From an uncultured Rhodospirillales bacterium (lineage in GTDB: Bacteria; Pseudomonadota; Alphaproteobacteria; Acetobacterales; Acetobacteraceae), in contig CAIZGT010000051.1 in the NCBI GenBank assembly GCA_903932545.1, positions 1 to 8,007 of the forward strand: a stretch of 8,007 nt of DNA. The letters run 5' to 3'. Made by a program: the position numbers and the translations under genes. The notes beneath the pieces were generated by a model. It was given only the letters and a program-made list of their open reading frames with translations. It was not told the DNA's origin and did no database searches. This document shows positions 6,130-8,007 of this stretch, one piece after another; within the stretch, counting starts at the first letter, position 1, and every line of letters begins with the position of its first letter.

Positions 6130-7032
6130 TCAGCCAAAGCGCCCGCGCAGCTCCTTCGCCACGTGGTCGATGAACAGGCGCAGCTTGGTAGGCACGAACC
6201 GCCCGGCGGGGTGGACGACGTGGATGGGAAAGCTCGGCGGCGCGAAATCGACCAGCACTTGCTGCAGCGCGCCGGATCGCAAATGGGCATCCACTTGGTA
6301 GCAGACTTGAAATATCAGCCCCAACCCGGCAGCCGCCGCATCCGCAGCGGCGTCATTGGTGTTCACGACCAAGCGTGGCTTGATCGCCACATGCCCCACG
6401 CCACCGGCCCCATCGAACGACCACCGATCCGGGATCGGATGCACCGCAAGGCTGCTGATCGTTGCATGATTTCCCAAATCCTGTGGCGTCTGCGGCGTGC
6501 CGTGGCGCGCGAGATAATCCGGACTGGCATATACGCCCATGCTGATCTGCCCGGCGCGCACAGCGCGGAGAGATGAGTCCGGCAAATCACCCAGCCGAAT
6601 TCCCACATCAATACCTTCATCGACCAGCGATACCACGCGATCGAGAAATAGCGCGCGGATATCCACCTTTGGATAGAGGTTGAGGAACGAGGATATCGCG
6701 GGCAGCACATGCAGCCTGCCAAACATCGCAGGCGCGGTGACTTGGAGAATACCGTGCGGCTGCACGCGATCTGCCTGCGTCTCCAGCCCCTCCAACTCAC
6801 CATAAGCGGCCAACAACCGACGACTAACTTCGAGATAACGCGCGCCCTCATCGGTCAACGAAACCGAACGCGTGGTGCGGTTGAGCAGCCTGATGCGCAG
6901 ATGCTCCTCTAACGTCGCCACCGCGCGTGTGATCGCCGCGGGCGTCCGGTTGAGACGACGCGCCGCTTCGGCAAAGCTTTCATGCTCGGCCACGGCGACG
7001 AAGATTGCGATGTTGTCCAGACGGTCGGTCAT
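6130..7032 (-). CDS. LysR-family transcriptional regulator (PecT/CrgA-like group)
   Basis: 300 aa, the typical LysR length. The N-terminal winged helix-turn-helix is clear: a helix at 4-16, then SFAEAARRLNRTPAAITRAVATLEE in the 19-43 range with the recognition helix near 31-41, then RLLNRTTRSVSLTDEG (48-63), the wing motif of this group. A linker helix runs to about residue 88. The effector domain starts at GILQVTAPAMFGR (94-106) and includes the DEGIDVGIRLGDL segment and a NTNDAAADAAAAGLG helix, as in periplasmic-binding-fold domains of the CrgA/AaeR-like subgroup. Such proteins act as tetramers and respond to small ligands. It is divergent from the AhpD-like gene and tandem with the hydrolase gene, and related motifs lie in both flanks, so it likely regulates both sides and itself. 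The inducer is unknown. Confidence 0.93.
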   Translation of the reverse strand: MTDRLDNIAIFVAVAEHESFAEAARRLNRTPAAITRAVATLEEHLRIRLLNRTTRSVSLTDEGARYLEVSRRLLAAYGELEGLETQADRVQPHGILQVTAPAMFGRLHVLPAISSFLNLYPKVDIRALFLDRVVSLVDEGIDVGIRLGDLPDSSLRAVRAGQISMGVYASPDYLARHGTPQTPQDLGNHATISSLAVHPIPDRWSFDGAGGVGHVAIKPRLVVNTNDAAADAAAAGLGLIFQVCYQVDAHLRSGALQQVLVDFAPPSFPIHVVHPAGRFVPTKLRLFIDHVAKELRGRFG

Positions 7033-7153
7033 TATTGCTCAATCTGAAACAGAAAAGCTCAAAACGCGCAATTCATAACCGAAATTGAAAGGCATAGATA
7101 TCTGTTCAGACAACGGGCATGGCGCCTGTTGGGTCGAAAAAAGGATTGTTCCA
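7033..7153. promoter_or_regulatory. Divergent regulatory region between LysR and AhpD-like genes
   Basis: This 121-bp, AT-richer gap separates the divergent starts. It contains AATCTGAAACA (7041-7051), identical to an 11-mer upstream of the hydrolase, inside the inverted repeat TCTG-AAA-CAGA (7043-7053). A second repeat of the same half-sites, TCTG-TT-CAGA, is at 7101-7110. GCTCAA is repeated directly at 7037-7042 and 7057-7062. A possible + strand promoter is TTCATA (7072-7077), 17 bases, TAGATA (7095-7100), which would place the first repeat near -60 and the second over the start. These fit an LysR protein binding an activation site and a start-proximal site, but no binding has been shown. 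Confidence 0.5.
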
Positions 7154-7705
7154 ATGTCCCGCATCCCTGCAATTGTGCCTGCCAACGCTGAAGGCCGTGC
7201 CCGCGACTTGCTTGATGGCGTTCAGCGTTCCATCGGCATCGTGCCCAATCTCTACCGCGTCACCGCCCAATCCCCCGCCGTTCTGGAAGGGCTGCTCAAT
7301 CTGAGTTCCACGCTGTCGGGCGGCACACTCAGCCCTCAACTGCGCGAACAGATTGCGCTGACCGTCGCTGAACGCAATGGCTGTGATTACTGCCTCGCAG
7401 CTCACAGCTTCCTCGGTCGCAAGGCCGGGCTGAGTGATGCCGATCTGGAGCAGGCACGCAGCGCCCGTGCTGCCGACGCCAAAACCGAGGCTGCACTGCG
7501 GTTCGTCGCAGGTGTTGTCGATCAGGCTGGCCGGGTGTCCGATGCCGATCTGTGGAGCGTTCGCAATGCTGGGTTCAGCGATGCGGAGGTCATCGAGTTG
7601 GTTGGCCAAGCAGTGCTGAACATCTTCACCAACACGCTCAACAACGTGGCGCAGACCGATATCGACTTCCCAAAAGTTGGCCCCGCCAATCGCCTTGCCG
7701 CCTAA
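7154..7705 (+). CDS. AhpD-like / carboxymuconolactone decarboxylase family peroxidase-related protein
   Basis: 183 aa. The all-helical AhpD-like fold is indicated by a C-x2-C-x3-H signature in NGCDYCLAAH: C77, C80 and H84, with E65 twelve residues before C77. This E-x11-C-x2-C-x3-H spacing matches the proton-relay and thiol site of Mycobacterium tuberculosis AhpD (E118, C130, C133, H137). Such proteins have alkyl-hydroperoxide-linked thiol reductase activity; carboxymuconolactone decarboxylases proper usually lack the CxxC, so a redox role is favoured. The C-terminal part (NIFTNTLNNVAQTDIDFP) is typical of the peroxidase-related group. AAAGGA lies 8 bases before the ATG at 7154; the frame reaches 7085 without conserved residues. 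It is divergent from LysR and 75 bases upstream of a flavoprotein gene. No AhpC partner is in view. Substrate unknown. Confidence 0.9.
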   Translation: MSRIPAIVPANAEGRARDLLDGVQRSIGIVPNLYRVTAQSPAVLEGLLNLSSTLSGGTLSPQLREQIALTVAERNGCDYCLAAHSFLGRKAGLSDADLEQARSARAADAKTEAALRFVAGVVDQAGRVSDADLWSVRNAGFSDAEVIELVGQAVLNIFTNTLNNVAQTDIDFPKVGPANRLAA

Positions 7706-7712
7706 AGCCGAA

Positions 7713-7746
7713 CTGTGTGGTGCGGGAGATATTCCGCGCCACACAG
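7713..7746 (+). terminator. Strong stem-loop after the AhpD-like gene
   Basis: CTGTGTGG (7713-7720) pairs exactly with CCACACAG (7739-7746). After one T/G position that can wobble-pair in RNA, GCGG (7722-7725) pairs with CCGC (7734-7737), leaving an 8-base loop. The 13-bp stem starts 7 bases after the stop codon. Only CTTCAATT follows, a weak T tract, so termination may be partial. The next gene starts 34 bases later without an obvious promoter, so a leaky terminator or an RNA stabiliser inside an operon is plausible. Confidence 0.6.
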
Positions 7747-7780
7747 CTTCAATTGGTAGGTTATCGACAAAGAGGTTGCC

Positions 7781-8007
7781 ATGGACGCCGCCCCGAAATC
7801 ACCGAGCGATATCTTCTTCACGCCTGCCGTCAAAGCGGCGCAAACCCGCCGTGGCTCAAGAGCGAGCTATGCCCGCAAGGCAGAGTCTGGCGGGTTTCGC
7901 ACCGAGATCACGCCTGACCTCGCCGGATGGTTGGCTGAGCGCGATAGCTTCTATCTCGCCACCGCCAACGCCCAGGGCCAGCCCTATATGCAGCACCGCG
8001 GCGGCCC
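7781..8007 (+). CDS. Pyridoxamine 5'-phosphate oxidase-family flavoprotein, 3' truncated by window
   Basis: Only the first 75 codons are present and the frame is still open at the window edge. The ATG at 7781 has AGAGG 5 bases upstream. The N-terminal region contains IFFTPAVKAAQ (11-21), a RRGSRASYAR segment, ITPDLAGWLAERDSFYLATAN (43-63, seen in part) and GQPYMQHRGGP at the end. The last two are the first strands of the split-barrel FMN-binding fold in the pyridoxamine-phosphate-oxidase-like superfamily. Members of this subgroup are usually FMN or F420 oxidoreductases of unknown substrate rather than true vitamin B6 enzymes. Its place after the AhpD-like gene suggests a shared operon and a redox or detoxification role (inference). 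Confidence 0.85.
   Translation, partial: MDAAPKSPSDIFFTPAVKAAQTRRGSRASYARKAESGGFRTEITPDLAGWLAERDSFYLATANAQGQPYMQHRGG

Noticed and set aside
7106..7744. 212-residue open frame on the minus strand opposite the AhpD-like gene
   Set aside because: It is antisense to a gene with a clear CxxC motif and Shine-Dalgarno, shows no family features, and is explained by GC-rich codon bias.
1..8007. CRISPR arrays, insertion sequences, integrase or attachment sites, rRNA/tRNA genes
   Set aside because: No regularly spaced repeats, transposase or integrase motifs, terminal inverted repeats or structured RNA genes were seen on either strand.

Overview
The window is GC-rich, densely coding proteobacterial DNA with no RNA genes, insertion sequences or CRISPR. 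A COQ7-type ubiquinone hydroxylase, a PecT/CrgA-type LysR regulator and the overall gene style suggest an alphaproteobacterium (inference; beta- or gammaproteobacteria are not excluded). All recognisable genes are metabolic, redox or regulatory.

Region 1 (1-3115) holds two short convergent gene groups. On the + strand, a COQ7-family di-iron hydroxylase (138-701) overlaps a DCC/DUF393 thiol-disulfide protein (698-1048) through a GTGA junction. On the - strand, a four-helix DUF4149 membrane protein (2705-3115) is followed by a cryptochrome/photolyase-superfamily flavoprotein (1104-2612). A 26-codon open stretch lies between these two and overlaps the end of the DUF4149 gene by ATGA. The photolyase-like protein belongs to a branch in which the flavin-facing Asn and two of the three Trp-triad positions are replaced. 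Together the genes suggest a quinone, light or oxidative-stress theme (inference).

Region 2 (3116-3637) is about 520 bp without a recognisable gene. It has a less GC-rich centre, an 8-base C tract, a hairpin and several short coding-like minus-strand ORFs in different frames. It may be a decayed gene or a set of very small genes.

Region 3 (3638-8007) looks like one LysR-controlled unit. On the - strand, in transcription order, are a LysR regulator (6130-7032), an alpha/beta hydrolase of the haloalkane dehalogenase/epoxide hydrolase type (5120-5998), a classical SDR oxidoreductase (4194-5078) and a DUF1348 NTF2-like protein (3638-4102). Diverging from the regulator on the + strand are an AhpD/carboxymuconolactone-decarboxylase-like CxxC protein (7154-7705) and the start of a pyridoxamine-phosphate-oxidase-like flavoprotein (from 7781, cut by the window end). 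The 11-mer AATCTGAAACA occurs in both intergenic regions flanking the regulator. In one of them it sits inside a TTTCA-N5-TGAAA palindrome about 64 bases before a plausible hydrolase start site, as expected for a LysR operator. The simplest reading is that the regulator controls a hydrolase-SDR-NTF2 operon on one side and a peroxidase/flavoprotein operon on the other, as a response to a reactive or xenobiotic compound (inference).

Strong inverted repeats lie after the SDR gene and after the AhpD-like gene and may set differential expression within the two operons.
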